In this document: one piece after another, positions 28,340 to 42,200 of the stretch
How positions within the stretch are numbered: position 1 is the stretch's first letter
Layout of the letters: each line of letters starts with the position of its first letter
Assembly (NCBI GenBank): GCA_963377175.1
Contig: CAUJNA010001474.1
Span: 1 to 64,000, forward strand
Reading direction: 5' to 3'
Source of the DNA: Effrenium voratum
Lineage: Eukaryota; Sar; Dinophyceae; Suessiales; Symbiodiniaceae
Length of the DNA: 64,000 nucleotides
The notes under the pieces: model-generated
What the model saw: only the letters and a program-made list of their open reading frames with translations
Told to the model about the DNA's origin: nothing
The model's database searches: none
Program-made: the position numbers and the translations under genes

Positions 28340-30190
28340 CTTGAAAGTCTTGTTTGACGTTGTGTGTCGAGGACTCGCTTTTGTAGGAGTGCAATCTTGG
28401 TAAATTGACACCCTCAAAATGCTCCCTACCCCAAACCCTAGAACCACAATTCTGTGCATCACTCACCACTCTTCCGCTTCCGTGGTCTCTGCGACTCTGG
28501 CGGCGATTGCAACTGCTCTGGCGAAGTCGGCCTGGCAAACTCTTCCAAGAAGTTGGGCGAAGAATATTGCAAGCAATGGAAACGTCCACTCATATCAAAC
28601 TAAGCTCCAAATCAAAAGCGTCTCATACCAAAATATGGTCGCACACGTGACGAAACACCAACTGTTGGTGCTCGTGCTAGCAACCCGCCTGGTCACATCA
28701 TCGCCTACATGCGGCAAGCAAGGGTGGAAAAAGTCGCTAGGAATCCTGCGTCGTCAGAACAGGCGGACGGCATTGTTCGAGTTAATGACTCAACCATCAA
28801 CATGGGCGCAGACGCGAAAGGATTCAAATGGAGTCCAGAGTGACATCAATACAACTGGCTGCCGACTCTGTAAGCGTCTGTATGCCCCCGCCTGGCACAC
28901 GGCTGTCCCTGGGATGAAAAAAGAGCTCAAGGGGATCTAGTTCCACTGGAGCGGGAACTTCAGCCATGTGGTAATGGACGTGATGCTCTTCAGGGTTTGC
29001 ATTGCTTCCCACAGCCAGTGAGTGCATTGGGTCCCGTGCGTCTCCCAAGCTTCCGACCTCGAAAACTAGCCACAGCTGACAGTTACATAGTGAGAGGAAA
29101 ACATACCAGAAACATGGGCATCATATCATGTTTAAGTGGACAACATGGATTGAGTCCTTCTTCCATGCGAACTTTGTCACCAGAGGTCACGTGCTGGGAT
29201 CCAGACTGAGCCACCTTAGGCAAGCAAGATTCCATCTCACGCGCCTTTTGAATCAAGGAAGAGCCCTTGTTTGCATTTAGCAAAGCCGACTTGGCCAGCG
29301 ACATGCTGTACGCAACCCTGCCAGGAAAAGCAGAGATGCCCTGCCTCCGTCTCTTCTTCCTCTTCCGCAATCTTTTCCAGCTGTGGCAACTGGCAAGAAA
29401 GCAGAGTCTTCAACCGGCAAAGGTTGGTGTCAAAGAGCAGACAGTTTCTCTTAACACAGCACCAAACATCGGGCTGACAAACAAAAAACCTTTCCTCCAA
29501 TCGATAAGGGAGCTACCCACCCATCAGCACCTTGAGAATAGCTACGAGGAATCACTTCTGTTGGAAGTCAAAAACGTCAACACAATGGTTCAAAGAAACC
29601 AAGTGCCAAGAATAACTATATGACGTCGGCCAAAGCCCTACTACTATTGTTGGGCCTTTGGCCTGCTGATTTCTTTGAAATTCGCACAGGGCTTACATGT
29701 CACAGCTCGACTTTGCTTCAGACTTGGCTAGAGTCCTGCGAAGAATCAACGATGAGGACACCTCTCCTTTAATGTACGTAGAACATCCCGTCACACATCC
29801 TTTGAGCATCTGCCATCTGCGACTAATGACGTGCCATCTGCCTGCCTGAGGAAAAATATCCACGTCTGGAACATCCTCGGGCGCTTCGTCCATGGGCAAC
29901 AGCTCGCAAAGGACGTTGCCGCTGCCGGTTCCACTCGTGCCTGCCCGGTGAAGGCATGCAAGCTTCGCTGTGAGAGACTTTGGAGGGAACTGCCTGATCT
30001 GTCAAATTGAATCGCTGACATGCAAAGCTGATCCTTTTCCCCCCCAACAATAACTGCTCGACAAGCTCGTCGTCAGAGCGAAACTTGCCTGCCCCCCCCC
30101 CCTGGTTTTTCTCCGTGACCAGCGCACCCAGCCAGCCTATCCCGATCCCTACGAATCGCATCGCATCCGAATCACATCCCTGTCAGTGCG
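28340..30190. other. Host DNA, possible downstream exons only
   Basis: No domain recognised. On the minus strand about 30,075-29,985 reads DELVEQLLLGGKRISFACQR, which could be a C-terminal exon of the kinase gene ending at about 30,199, but this is unproven. Confidence 0.3.
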
Positions 30191-30198
30191 CCCAACCG

Positions 30199-33100
30199 TC
30201 AGCAAGGCGCACCTTCCGGCTCTTCCAGCCATTCGTGTTCCAGCAGCTGCTGCGCCGTCGGCCGCTCATCCGGCTTCTGGCGGTGGCAAAAGCCAAGGGC
30301 GAGCATGGCGTCCTCTCTCAGTTCTCTTACTTGTTCTGCAGAAACCACATGAGTTCGTCCACTTGTTCCCGGCTGTCTTTCTTTCTTCTTCCCAACTTCC
30401 CTCAAGCTCCATACATTCCCGATGTCATACCCTGAATGTGTGCAATGAGCCCACAAATAATATGCACAACGAATGCCCCAGGCTGAAGTGCTCAACAAGC
30501 AATGGGATCGGAGCCCCTCACGATTGCATGATGAGAACCCTTTCAAGGTTACCCCTCCAGTTGCGAGGAAATGGTGCTTTCCCCAAAAAGAGGAAGCTAT
30601 GCTCCTCTGTTTCTACTCTCACGTCTGGTTCCCTCTACTCCACCAGGTGCCGCGCTGCGCGTGCGCACTGCATGATGATGCCCCTCAAAAGCTCATCCTG
30701 CCGGTGAGCGGCTGACAGAACCCTCACACTTGCAGTGATTGTACTATCCATCCTTACCGTGATCGGTGTGGGTGTGATTCCACAAAGCTTGACTGGTCCG
30801 TTGTCAGACCAACTATGGTCTTCGACGGCACCGAGGGCACCGAAGTCCTTAACTCGCCGCAGGTTCCGGGGTTTTTCACCCGCCATGACCTTCTTGTACA
30901 CCTGGCCTGGCTCGTTGCACCCTTCTCCGGCCAAGAGAAGGGCTGCTTCGCCATGAGCCCCAACCGCAACCCCATCAAGGAACGCCAAACAAAGAGCCGG
31001 CATCAAAGACCGAGGGTTCAGGTATCCTCCGAACTCCGCAAATGCTTGCTTAAGGAGAGACACTAAAACAGCGACATCATCCTGCAGCTTGGCACCCGCC
31101 TTCTGTCCTTAGTGCCAGCTGGAAGCAGAAACAAAGGCAAATCCGCCGCTTGACCTACTTTTACCAAAGAGAAGAGGCGCCTCTCAAAGGACACCTTTGC
31201 TCCCGTTCCAAGATCCACAATATGGAGCCGCCGGGTGTAGCACATGGAGTCCCAATTAGGTCTGCAAAGGCAAAATGATCAGTCACATTGATCTCGCAGA
31301 GGCCTCTTCACGTGTGATAGAGCTGTTTGAGCTGTTTCTGACACTTCGCTTACATAAAATGGCGGAGGAGCTGGGAGAGAGTGCAAGACATGGCTGTCGC
31401 CCCTGGCAAAGTGACTGTCAAAACAAGTTTAACAGGGAGAGAAATGCTTCCTCGGTCCAGATCTAAAAAAGAAACTGAAAGGGCCGATGACCATGGGCAA
31501 GTTGTCCTCTGACCCAGGCCCATCCTGGCTATGGTCGGCGGGGGCTGTCGGCATACTATATTCAGAGAGGCGACCATTTCATTATGTGCATGTTGGGAAG
31601 CAGAGGGAATCTTCGTCACACAATCGAGCCAAGTCGCTCGCACTCGCTCCAAGGCTGCTCTCGGCCGATCATCTCCAGCAGCACCATGCCAAACGCATAG
31701 ATGTCTACTGCAGTGCCATACTTCTCCTTGGTCTTGATGTTAGTTTGGTCAGGGTCTTATCAAAGTGGATGAAGCAATATAACATAGGGCCCTTGCTGGC
31801 TTCACAATAATGTGCGTTGCTCAATCGCCACAGCTAGTAAGTTACTACAGCCTCCCAACAAAGACCTGCAGCCATGCTGGACACAACTTGCCGGCACTTC
31901 TTGATGCTCGAGGTGCGATGAGTATCGTGTAGGTTGCGCTTACCATACACACACACCACAAGAGTCACAAAAACAAAGCACAACACTTCCTTTAGTGCAT
32001 CTCTAAGGAGGTTTCCGAGTCGCAAGGGCAAAAAAGATCTGGCAACATCGCAACCAAGGGGCATCATAAATCTCCGGAGCAATGAAGTCAATGGTGCCGA
32101 CGATCGACCTCCGTCAGATCCATGGATGTTCATACGTGTTCCAGGCTGATCCATTGCATGCACAGGCACCCGCTCAACAAATCACACCACAAACAGTGCA
32201 GTAATGACCAAGATGATTGGCCATCGCCTTCACACAAAAATCCTGCAGCATCGCAGAGCCCTGTGTAAAAACCATTCTGTGCATCTGCAACTCCCAAACG
32301 CCTCTGGCCCAACAAACCATCCATTCAGCCAGCATGCCTGGCACAGGACTGCTTCAGCGTCGTCGAGAGGCCCAGGTCCCCGATGACGATGTCCCCGCGG
32401 TTCCCTGGCGCCGCGAGTCGTTCACTTCAGGTCTCGTGCTGCGAGGATGCCATGCACTCGCATGTTAGTTGACATAAGAGCCCCTGGCGTGCCAAGAAAG
32501 CAAACAAGGTGATGCCCCTTGGAGTGTCCCCGCGTTTTGAACAGAGAAGAGCCAGTGGCTAGCAAATCAGCTGAACCAAGTTGATGGCACATATGAACAG
32601 CTAACAGCCAACAAAACCCCCGTACCATGTGTATAGAATAAGCCTCCTGACCTTCTGCCAATCAGTTAGTTGGTGTTGGGTCCACCCACGTGTGGAACAC
32701 AATCTCACAGCCCACGACAAACCGTCCCACCATCAACACACAACTAACCCTGTAACTTATGGGTCAAATGTAGTCCTGAGCCGGGCATGCTTACGTGTAC
32801 CTGTACACCTCACCGAAAACAAAACGCAGTCCCGGCGCCGTTGATGAAGATGTTGTCGCACTTCAGGTCACGGTGAATGATGGGGTCCGGCCGAGTGTGG
32901 AGGTAGTTAAGGCCTGGCGTCGGAGAGTCTGATTTCCGTCGCAAGCCTGGCACAACCAGCCGCACGCACGGCCATGTTGAGGCAAAGCATTTTAAGCTTT
33001 TACGCCACACCAATCCGCGACCAATTTGTTGGCCAAAAGCTCATCTGCTGTGTAAAACTCATCCGCAAGCGGCATGGCCAAAATTAGAACGCAGAGTCCC

Positions 33101-36100
33101 ACCTTCCAGGATCTGTCGGCACCAGTTGCGGATGACCTTCAGCTTCAGCGGCGCGTTGATGCGCTTGATGTACTGCAGCAGCGACCCACCAGTGATGCGC
33201 TCAGTGATAAAGCACACCTGTCCGGAGGCAGTCTCGCAGCAAAACAAGTTGCTATGTGTGCGTGCGTCTGTGTGTGTGTGCTTATCATATGCGTGTTTGT
33301 GTCTGAGCAATGCATCAACACTCCGGGTAGCGCAACCACCAGCTCCAGTCTGGCCTGCTCTTGCTGCTTGTTCGTCCAAGCGTTGATGAAGGCAATGATC
33401 TTTGGGTGCTTCAAGGTTTTCAGCATGTTGATCTCATCCGAGATTCTCTTCTTCGCCTTCCTCAGAGGAAGCCGGCGATGCTTGGACTCTTGTTTGATGC
33501 TTCCTTCAGTCCAAGCTCCCCAGCGCCGCCACTCCTTTTCTAAAGACGCACTCGGCTCTCAAGCCAAACGCCTGTACGCCAAATCGCGCTGATGTGGCAA
33601 CTCACATGGCCAGGAGAAGCGTGCGTCATTCCGCAAAACTACGCGAGTTTGCCCCAAAAAAGTATCACATGCAACACTCCTTCTCCGGCCAAGGGGACTC
33701 CAAACCCAAGAGCAGTTTGTGCTGCTGCACAGGCGGATGACAAGTCGTCCCACAAAAGTGTACTAAAGTTCTTGACAAAACTCACCGCTCAGACAAAAGC
33801 ATAAGGCATGGGACCTTTGACGAACAATGTTGCCACTGGCAACCATTTCCACGGCTGGGTGCAGTGGCGGGCTCTAAAGTCCGTCACTGGTAGACCTGAG
33901 CAGGAGATTTGTCAGGCACCTCCACCTGCTCAAAACAATGAGGGGAATCGCTTCCTTGAACACGGGATTGCTACCTTTCACAATCCAAAGTGGGGTCCCA
34001 AGCTCGAAATGTCCTTGAATTTGTCTCAATTTTGTCTCAGGCGAGGCCGAAAGAAGAAGCAAGTTGCCTCATGTGCCTTCGGTTCTTAAGCCAAATGCAA
34101 AGGTACTGTGTTTGTCGCGTATGCGAATGGCGATTCAAGGAGAAGGGCCCCGAAAGGTCAGGTGCAAACCTAGAGGGCCACTCGCCAAGTTCTCCGATGA
34201 AGTCTGCACCATAAGCTACCCGCAGTAGCTTGCAAACTAAACGATCAAAGAAAAGCCATAACTTGTGAGCAGTGTGTTTTGGGGAGGTAATGCTGATGAT
34301 GCCTACGCCATGTCATGCGGGACGGCCCACGCGACGCGCATGTCAGCCTTAAAACGCCTACGCGCGCCTACACGCGCCTACGCGGTTGGAGGTGTGCTCT
34401 CAAGGTGCCTACGCGGCGTGCATTTCGTTCCGTTCTAAAACTCGTACGTACACACCTACTGGCAACCTGTCAAGTCGAGCCTATGCAGTGCCTGCGCGAG
34501 CAGCTCCGCAGCCGACAATCCAAAAGTAGCTACGCGCGCCTCGCGCGTGCAGTAATATGCCTACGCAGGGCCTGATATGTCCACTCCCGTTTTTCCCCAA
34601 TCCCAACAGCTCTAACGGTCCGGATGTTCATGTGGCTGTGGGTCAAAACCAATGGTACCATTTTGGTAGGTGAATTCACCACCCACATTACCTATTTAAC
34701 TGGCTTGGATTGGTTGATGTAATCACTGGGGGCTAACCGATTTGGGTTTAACGACTCTTCCCATGGCCCGATTTCGTCTCACTCGCCTTGCCCTCCACCA
34801 CGTTCACGCCGCCAACGTGCTGCAGCTCCTTGCGCCGCCCGGCCAACAGCCGCTGCTCCAGGCGCCCAGGCCTGCGCCCCGTGATGCGCACGCCGCCCAG
34901 GTTCCTGGGGCGGTTTAACCGCGATGCGGGTAGCGGCTACGGGCAGAAGGGCCGGGCCGAAGTGTTTTCGGGCGAGACGATTCATGAACCAATGTTGAGT
35001 CACAATCAAAACCTGGTACAAAACATGGTGAACCCAGAACCATGTAAAGAATTAGAAAGGTTTGATTGTGGCTCAATTGTCGCTCCATGCCGTAGCGACA
35101 CAAAGTTCTGCGAGCTAGAACTTTCGAACCTGAGTACCCCATCCCCAGCCAAATTCTGCACGAACACCACAACTCAGCCGAATTCTGGGGCACGAACAAC
35201 TCGAGCGGCTTCACTGCCAAGCTTCCCCTCGAAAAGGTCCATGACGACCTTGTAAAACTTCAGCCGGGAGGTAAAGATCGCCTCTCCGTGCATGCTGACC
35301 GTCTCCGCCTTGGACTCCCCGTACAGGTCATGGCGCGCCTTGGTCCACTTCTGCCACTGCGCGGACAGGTCCACCACCTGAAGGCTTCGGCTTCATCCAC
35401 TCAAAGTCACAGATCGCAGTGTGCGTCCCTCCATGAGTCCCCCTGTGAACTTGAAAGGACACGAGGCCCTAACTGGAATCTACCAGGTGGCCTTTTTCAG
35501 TTGGAGCACAGCCCCCAAACAGTCATGCCCCCTTGGATGCTCAATTTGTGCCTATCTCAAGTGAAATCCATTCAGGACCTGCCACCCCCCCTGCCGACTT
35601 CTGGATGACGCTCAAGCTTTTCAGGCGCCTGGATGTCCACAAAGCCAGCCTTCTCCAAGTCCTCCACATACTGCTCCGGGGTGGTCACCGTGGGGGCGAA
35701 GACCACATCCAGCAAACTCGACCGCTCCTGCAGCAACGAGCTTCGACCCGCGAAGGTGGATGGATCCCGACTTGGGACCCACAGAAAGTTGTCAACATCC
35801 TTGCAAGGCTCGGCGCTCCAAAACAGAAGGAACCCCCACACCTGCCTGCTCCGTGAAGGACTTCCCAGGCTTCGCCGCGAAGTCTTCGATCACAAAGGTC
35901 CCCCCCTCCCGGGTAGCCGCGAAGCAGGCCTGCGATGGCGCACTCAAAGGCCACGCATTGGGACCTCTGCCTCTTGGACCTCACCCAAAACGCGGGGAAT
36001 GTGTCAAACATGTCAAACTCGCCTCTTTTGCCGCCTGGCTTTTGGACGGTCAGGCACTCACTTGAGTGGAGTTTGGCATTTCTGCCTCCAGCAGCGCTGC

Positions 36101-39100
36101 ACGGTCAGGAATGTGCAAGAAGACCAGCAGCGACAGAAAGTGGTCGAAGCTCTCATCGGGGATGGCCTTCCATCGGCGTTTGTCGGGTTTCCTGAAAGCT
36201 GTCAGCTGAAGGAGGACAAGTCCTGCCTTGGCTTCGCCAGTTCCCATTTGCCACGTTCGAAAGTACTGAAATCTTGAGGTTACCCCCCCTATCGAAGGAT
36301 TCGATTTGAGGAACTGCCTCACTTCCTCCCGTTACAACTTCTGCTTGAAAAGGACCCTCCTTCAGGTGGTTTCTTTCTTCGCTCTACGTCGTGCTGCTTG
36401 TCAAGCCTACGTCTGCTTCCAGCTCTGCTTGAAAAGCATCATCTTTCGTTCTGTGTCCTCTCCCCAGTGTACGGAGGAAACCTAAGGCCACCCACCTTGC
36501 ACGGGTTCTTGGAACCTTAAAAGAGTTCTGAGAATCCTTTCTGCGGGTCGAGGTTGGGGTGGGGCAACGAGGCCGCAAAAGAAAGCTGTGTCGGACTCCA
36601 CTTGAGGCTCGAGCCCACCAAACCAACCCAACGCCCACCCATTCAGGGCTCCATTTTGTCACCCGTAGATTTAGGTTCCAGTCCTCCGCAAACCCATCCA
36701 CTTCTCAGCTATCAAGAGGCTACTCCCAACATCCTCAAAAGACGGACAGGAGCCTAAAAACCAAAAGTTTCACACACCCTCCAAAGGAAGGATGACGGTA
36801 AAACACGCCTTTCCACACGAAAACCGCACGATTTTACACACCCTCCAGAAAAATGAAAAATAAAACTCATGACACACCTTTCCACACACTTTGCTGGCTT
36901 CTCCTTGTTTCCTTCGACCCCACCTTGCTCTTGGAGAGCTGGATGATGTCCCCCACCTGGAAGTCCACCTTCCCCTTGAGCTCCGTCACCCGCTTTGTCA
37001 GCTGCTCCCCGGCCTCGCAGATGTCCGCCTGGAGCTCCACACCGGTGACCTTGCACCCCGTCCTGGCGCTTGACGGCGCACGGTCGCACGGTCGTTGCAC
37101 CCGTTCCCTGGGCGGTTTCTCAAAAAGGCCCAAGGCGGCGTTCCCTTGGGCTTCCAAAACAAGACGCAAGGCGGGGGGTTCCTTTGGGCTTCCAAAAAAA
37201 AAACGCAAGGGGCGACCGTGTTAAGCTTGGTGTGAAGAGCGACCAAGACATGTACGTCCACCGACCACGTTGGAGTAACCATGGCCAAGCTGCGGCCGTT
37301 CTGGCAGCTGCTAGCAAACACGGATTGCAATGGGAGCTGCAAACCCTATTTTGAAGCTCTGTACATCTCGCAGTGAACCTGGTTCATGCTAGCGCTGAAA
37401 TCAACCAGGAAATAGAACTCCTTGATGGACCGAGTCTGTGATGCAAAGCTAATTACCCTGTTGCGCCCTTTCCGTCGACCGATTGCCAACCCCACGCTCG
37501 ACTCCGCGACTCACGCCTGCTAGCGATGTATCGGGCAGGGCCCCCAATCCCGGAACCAATGTCTAAGCAGTGGACCGTGTCGTCAATGCCCAGCAGCTCG
37601 ATGACGTGGTCGTTGGCCTCCACACCCCCGTAGTGGTACTGGTCCAAGTGCCCCAGTGCGGTGAGGTCCGACACGTTCAGCGGGCCTCCGGGCAACTCGA
37701 GCAAACCGATGCAGCGCTGGAAGCAAAAGAAAAAAAGACACAAAATTGGCAAAGTGGAGCAAAGTGCAGAAACAGAGCGAGGTGCAAAAATAATCGAATG
37801 GGTTTTATCCCAGTCCTGTCTCCTTGCCCATCTTTTTGAGGGCATTGTCCACTGCAGCCACACGCCAATTGTACATCGCCTCCGTGAGATTCCCGCGGCC
37901 TGCAGCTAATGCTCGCCACTGTCGTGGCCGCAGCACTCGTGCCATGGGGAGCATGGCGCGCATGGCGGGCGACGCCGTGAAAAAATTAGCTCAGCTTTCC
38001 TCAGGGAAGGAGCAACAGCTGAGAGACCGCGCTGTGCACTTGATGGCGCCTCTGATACCACATGCTACATTGACTCACAGTGAGCCTGAGTTGCAGGGTG
38101 TCTGAGAACTGCAGCCTATCTTTCTGAGCTTTCAGAAGCTCGAGCCCTCCTAAAAATGGTCCGACACGAGGCGTGCACGACTGATGCACATTGCTCAGCA
38201 GCTAGGCCACACGCTTCTCCATGTGTTGGAAGGAGATGATGTTCCAAGCTACCTCCATGCCTCCGACACTGACAAGCTTCTGCAAGTCACATCCAAGCGA
38301 ATCCGGCCAAGCGCTGATTCTTGTTTCAGCGTTGCCCCTGTGGCTGGTAAGGAGCCAAAAAGTGATGATCCCAAAAGCAGCTATCAAGTTGAACGCCCGC
38401 TCACGCACGCAGCAAAAAGAAAGGTCCAGGGGTGCTTGTACACACCTCTTGTACATACCCCTTGGGCACATGAACCCAAGGGGTATGAACAAGGGGTATG
38501 TACTTCCACCCTTAGACAAGGGGCAATTGTACAAGATATGTCAATGTCCCCATGCCGAGAAACCGCGTGTCAGAAAAGCTAGCTCACCCAGGCCTGTGTC
38601 GTTGTCAAAGCCAAGGTACACCACCTTCGGGGATACAAATGCGATCACGTGGTGTGTGAACCACGGGATGACCAATCCAGGTAAGCAATCAAACGCCAAC
38701 CTGAAATGTCGTTGGGTCCGAAGAGCTGATTCTTTTTGATACAAGCATTTGCATGCTTTCGTCTGTTTTAGGTGACCCCTCCAAAATGGTGGGATTCCTT
38801 GGTTTCCCTTTGAAACACCAAATAGACAGATCCACATCTGCCTCGTTGTTCGCAAGAGCAGGCCATCAATGGACACTGGTCAATTGTGCCGTGCCCATCA
38901 TTCCCCACAGCCCTTGGGTCTTGCCGCATTTGTTTCTACAATGATCAAAGTCACCCTCCAAGTGGTGACTTAAAACGGAAACCACCGATTCCATTTTCTA
39001 CAACTTTGATAACCCCCGAAACCGCCACGAAAAAGAATGACCCAAAATAAATCGGCGCCAAAAAAATAGGACCACAAAAATGGTAAAAAAAATCGACCCC

Positions 39101-39221
39101 GACATGGACAAACAAAAACATCCCCCGGTCAAGTTGACCGGAAAAAAAAAGCCTTGTAGGAACCAGAGCCCAGCTTCCGGTTGAAGCGCACGAAGCGTCC
39201 CAGAGGCGAGCGCTCCTTCAC
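30199..39221 (-). CDS. WNK-like Ser/Thr protein kinase, multi-exon host gene
   Basis: Exons recognised by kinase motifs in order on the minus strand: [13 protein letters not shown] (39,221-39,153, glycine loop); [11 protein letters not shown] (about 38,624-38,590); GMEVAWN (about 38,268-38,205); [17 protein letters not shown] (about 33,480-33,330); [13 protein letters not shown] with NWCRQILEG (about 33,228-33,105); [20 protein letters not shown] (about 32,915-32,830); [12 protein letters not shown] (about 32,400-32,335); [12 protein letters not shown] (about 32,105-32,045); [14 protein letters not shown] (about 31,735-31,640); [12 protein letters not shown] (about 30,930-30,855); [17 protein letters not shown] (about 30,335-30,199). 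[15 protein letters not shown] in place of DFG, and absence of Lys in the VAWN strand are WNK signatures. Further N-terminal exons (39.6-39.95 kb) are likely. WNK kinases regulate ion transport and osmotic responses in other eukaryotes. Confidence 0.75.
34310..34570. repeat. Degenerate GCCTACGCG repeat
   Basis: CGCCTACGCGCGCCTACACG and similar words recur across 260 bp at irregular spacing in the intron/intergenic DNA between the two host genes. No coding sense. Confidence 0.6.
34639..34749. mobile_element. MITE-like element, copy 3 (inverse, diverged)
   Basis: Starts TGGGTCAAAACCAATGGTAC, the inverse complement of the right end of copies 1 and 2, and continues with TTTTGG, CACCACCCA and CACTGGGGG blocks in the expected order. 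The far end is degraded (GATTTGGGTTT). Confidence 0.6.
34780..37963 (-). CDS. SAM-dependent methyltransferase gene nested in a kinase intron
   Basis: Exon 1 starts at the ATG at 37,963: [20 protein letters not shown], an Arg-rich, possibly mitochondrial leader, then [20 protein letters not shown]. Later exons: [14 protein letters not shown] with [17 protein letters not shown] (about 37,717-37,512, SAM motif I); [20 protein letters not shown] (about 37,060-36,920); [20 protein letters not shown] (about 36,175-36,065); [17 protein letters not shown] (about 35,930-35,850); [17 protein letters not shown] (about 35,750-35,605); [20 protein letters not shown] (about 35,377-35,200); [17 protein letters not shown] (about 34,915-34,790). 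It resembles glycine/sarcosine-type small-molecule methyltransferases; the substrate is unknown. All exons lie between two kinase exons on the same strand. Confidence 0.7.
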
Positions 39222-39249
39222 CTGACACCAACAGACCCGACAATGGAAG

Positions 39250-42200
39250 ACGTGGTGAGTAGGGCGAATGGTTGGAAGGCTAAGAAGTTGATGCAACTAT
39301 AGACGAATGTGTTTCCAAGCTCATGCATTACTTCCGGACTTGCCTTCATTCAAATGGGTACCCATCTCGCTCAGCTACATTTCGAGGACTGTGGATGCTT
39401 ACTTGCGCCCCCTCCAACAACAAATCTAAATACTCGCGTCCGTCTCCATCCCTTGCTCAGCAATGGCCTCGCTAATCTTCTGCTTATGGCTTGTCCCTTT
39501 AGTTTTCGTTTTGGGTCCAGCTCAGATTCATCAGCTTGTTCATTCGCTGCACGTGTCTGTGCTTGTTGGGTTTTGCTTGTTCATGGCATAGAATCTTGTT
39601 GTGTCAGCTTCCGGGGTGTGGGTTTGCTTATGGCATGTGAGATGCTTCGGCCAAAACATCCAGCCTCGTCTTTGCTCATGCTCTCATTCTCCGGGTAGCT
39701 CTTCTTGCGCTTCCCGATGTCTGTCTCTTCATCGTCCGAGCTGCTCCCTTCCTGGTCCTCCTGATCCTCCTGGTCCTGACACAAAGCGCTCAAGAGAGAA
39801 TGGAGCAACGGCCTTGACTATAACTTCTGGAAAACACACCAACACCACAAATACACTGACATGAAGAAACTGAATGGAAGAAAAACCAGCTCGGTGGTGA
39901 GACGATTGCGGGCCTCTTGTTCCACCTCATCGTCAAGAGTCTCGTGCTCCTGCCAAACAAGTGTTTTTGTTCGCACGAAGATGCCTAGCTCTCACGATCG
40001 AAAACGCATATCACAAATCTTGAAGTACTGCCGGCGCAAAACTGGAGTAAGGTTGTTCAAAGCTGAATGCCCTCACTTGCACACGGTGAAACTAAGCTGC
40101 TGCCTCTATCCGTGATTGAATGGGAAGCCCTCAGACCCCACCACCTTGGAAGTATCTGGGGGAGGCTCCCCCAAAGGGTTCCACTTTTTGGCTACCCCAA
40201 GATAGGCGGGGGTAATGACCCACCCCTGGGTATAAGTCTGCCCGTAGTCAAAAAGTGGAACCCTGGAGTCCTCCATGGTTCACGCACTTCACACCCCCCT
40301 TCAGCGCTTCTCCTTCAGCCCCCGCCGGCTCTTGCTCTTCTTCTTGGGCGCGGCCTCCCGACCAAAAATAGCAGGAGCGGACCGCTGTGAGAGGATTTTG
40401 TTGTTTAAAACCTCAAACCCCAAAGTTCACCACACTGCGTTCGCGGAATTTTGTGCTTGGAACACCTGCCACCCAACGATGACCTGGCCTCTGTCGTGGC
40501 CTGAGCTGACCTGGCCCCGTCTGTGACCTGGGCTGCGAGGCTGTCGCGGTTCATGCGACCGGGGCTTCAAAATGTTGGAAAAGCTTGGCAAACAAAAGTT
40601 CTCTTGAAGTATGTGGAACAGCAATGCAGATGACCCATGCGAGTTGAAGGGCACATGTCAAGAAGCTTCCACAGCAGGCAAAACAAAACATCACATTGCT
40701 TGCAAAATGGGACCCCGATTTGTTCAGTGGGTGCCTCACGTTGATAAGGGCAAGCGGGAAGGTTAAGATGCCGACTGCTTTGGCGCTCTCGGGGATCTCA
40801 GCCTGGCGCTCGCCCATGCTTCATGCAAATCTCTGACTCCTCAGTGCCTTAGCGAATAACTTGGCACCCCTCAACGCCATCTCGCCATCTGTGAGAGTTC
40901 AAGGCTATCATGCCCGAATGTCCAAGAGAAGCACGGGCAGCTCAGGGGCCGGGAAGGAGCCCAACATGCGCAACGAGAAACAAAGCAGCAGAAAGAGCAA
41001 AGCCTCGCCGCACATGGCGAGAAGTACCTCAGCCTTTTGGCAGAGCCTGTCTGAGGGTGAGATAGTAGAGTGAACAAGACTTCCCCCCGCATGTGCCCAC
41101 TCACATTGCAAGATCCTTCTGGCAAAATGCAAGAAATCCACGGCAAGCAGCCCAGGTTACGCAGACTCGACAAGGCCAAAATCCATTCAAGCTGCACTGG
41201 TTTAGAATTCGGATATTCATCCCCAAGTGAAAAACGGTTTCATGAGAAACACACACCAGTTTGCCGATAATGACCGCCCCTGAAAGCAACCGCGAGAACA
41301 GGCCCTGTTCTTCCGGCCTGCAAACTCAACCCTCAACCGATTAGAAATCTCAAGTTAGTTTCCCTCTTACCACAGGAGGCTTTGGAGCAAATGCACACGA
41401 ATAAACCAAAGAATAAACCAACAAATAAACCTCTGCCAAAGAAGAAACCCAAAAACCGAAAGGCAAACAACCCCCGGGCGCGCCAGGAGTCAGCGAGTCA
41501 GAGCCAGCCTGCCCAGCGGCGGGAGGCGCTGATGCCATCGCTCCTTGCGACTTGTGTCTCTAGAATTAGCAAGGTCCCCCAATTTGAAACGGAAAAACCT
41601 CAGACAAATCCTCACCTAGATTTGTAGTGAGTCAACTTCAATGTCTGGGGTTTCAAAGTTATGGACTTGAGCTAATTATCAAGGTCGCCCGCTGCACGTT
41701 TCCGGCGCATTTAGACCGGTCGAAGCAGGGTGTGAACAATTGGTCAGGATACCCCGGTTTCAGCACCTGCCACCCCGACAGAAACACCCGTGGATCCAAG
41801 CAATTCACTGCAAGGCCGATATAAAATCAATCTGTACTCAAATGTTTCAAGGTCAAAAGAAGGCAAGCCCATACATCAAACAAAGTGGCGTAAGGTGGAA
41901 CTGAGGTGAATGGGGACAGCAACAAGTGAGCCCATTTATCAAAAACACAATGCAAATTGCTACTGTCACACAAGAAATTATCCGGCTTGCCTTTACTGCG
42001 AGACCGGCATTCTGACGACTTTTGACGCCGCAACGCAAGTGACTCTTACTTGGGCACAGCCAACATGATTTTACTGCAAAACCCATGACGTGCAATCAAC
42101 ATGCATTCGGCGCGGCCATGTCTAAAGGGCGGATCAAATTCCTTAAGCGCACCCCCGAATTTAAGCTAGTTAATCGGCAGCCAAAATTCCTTGAGCGCAG

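Noticed and set aside
28226..28589. Minus-strand ORFs over the cox1 fragment
   Set aside because: The plus strand matches cox1 block by block; the minus frames have no recognisable content.
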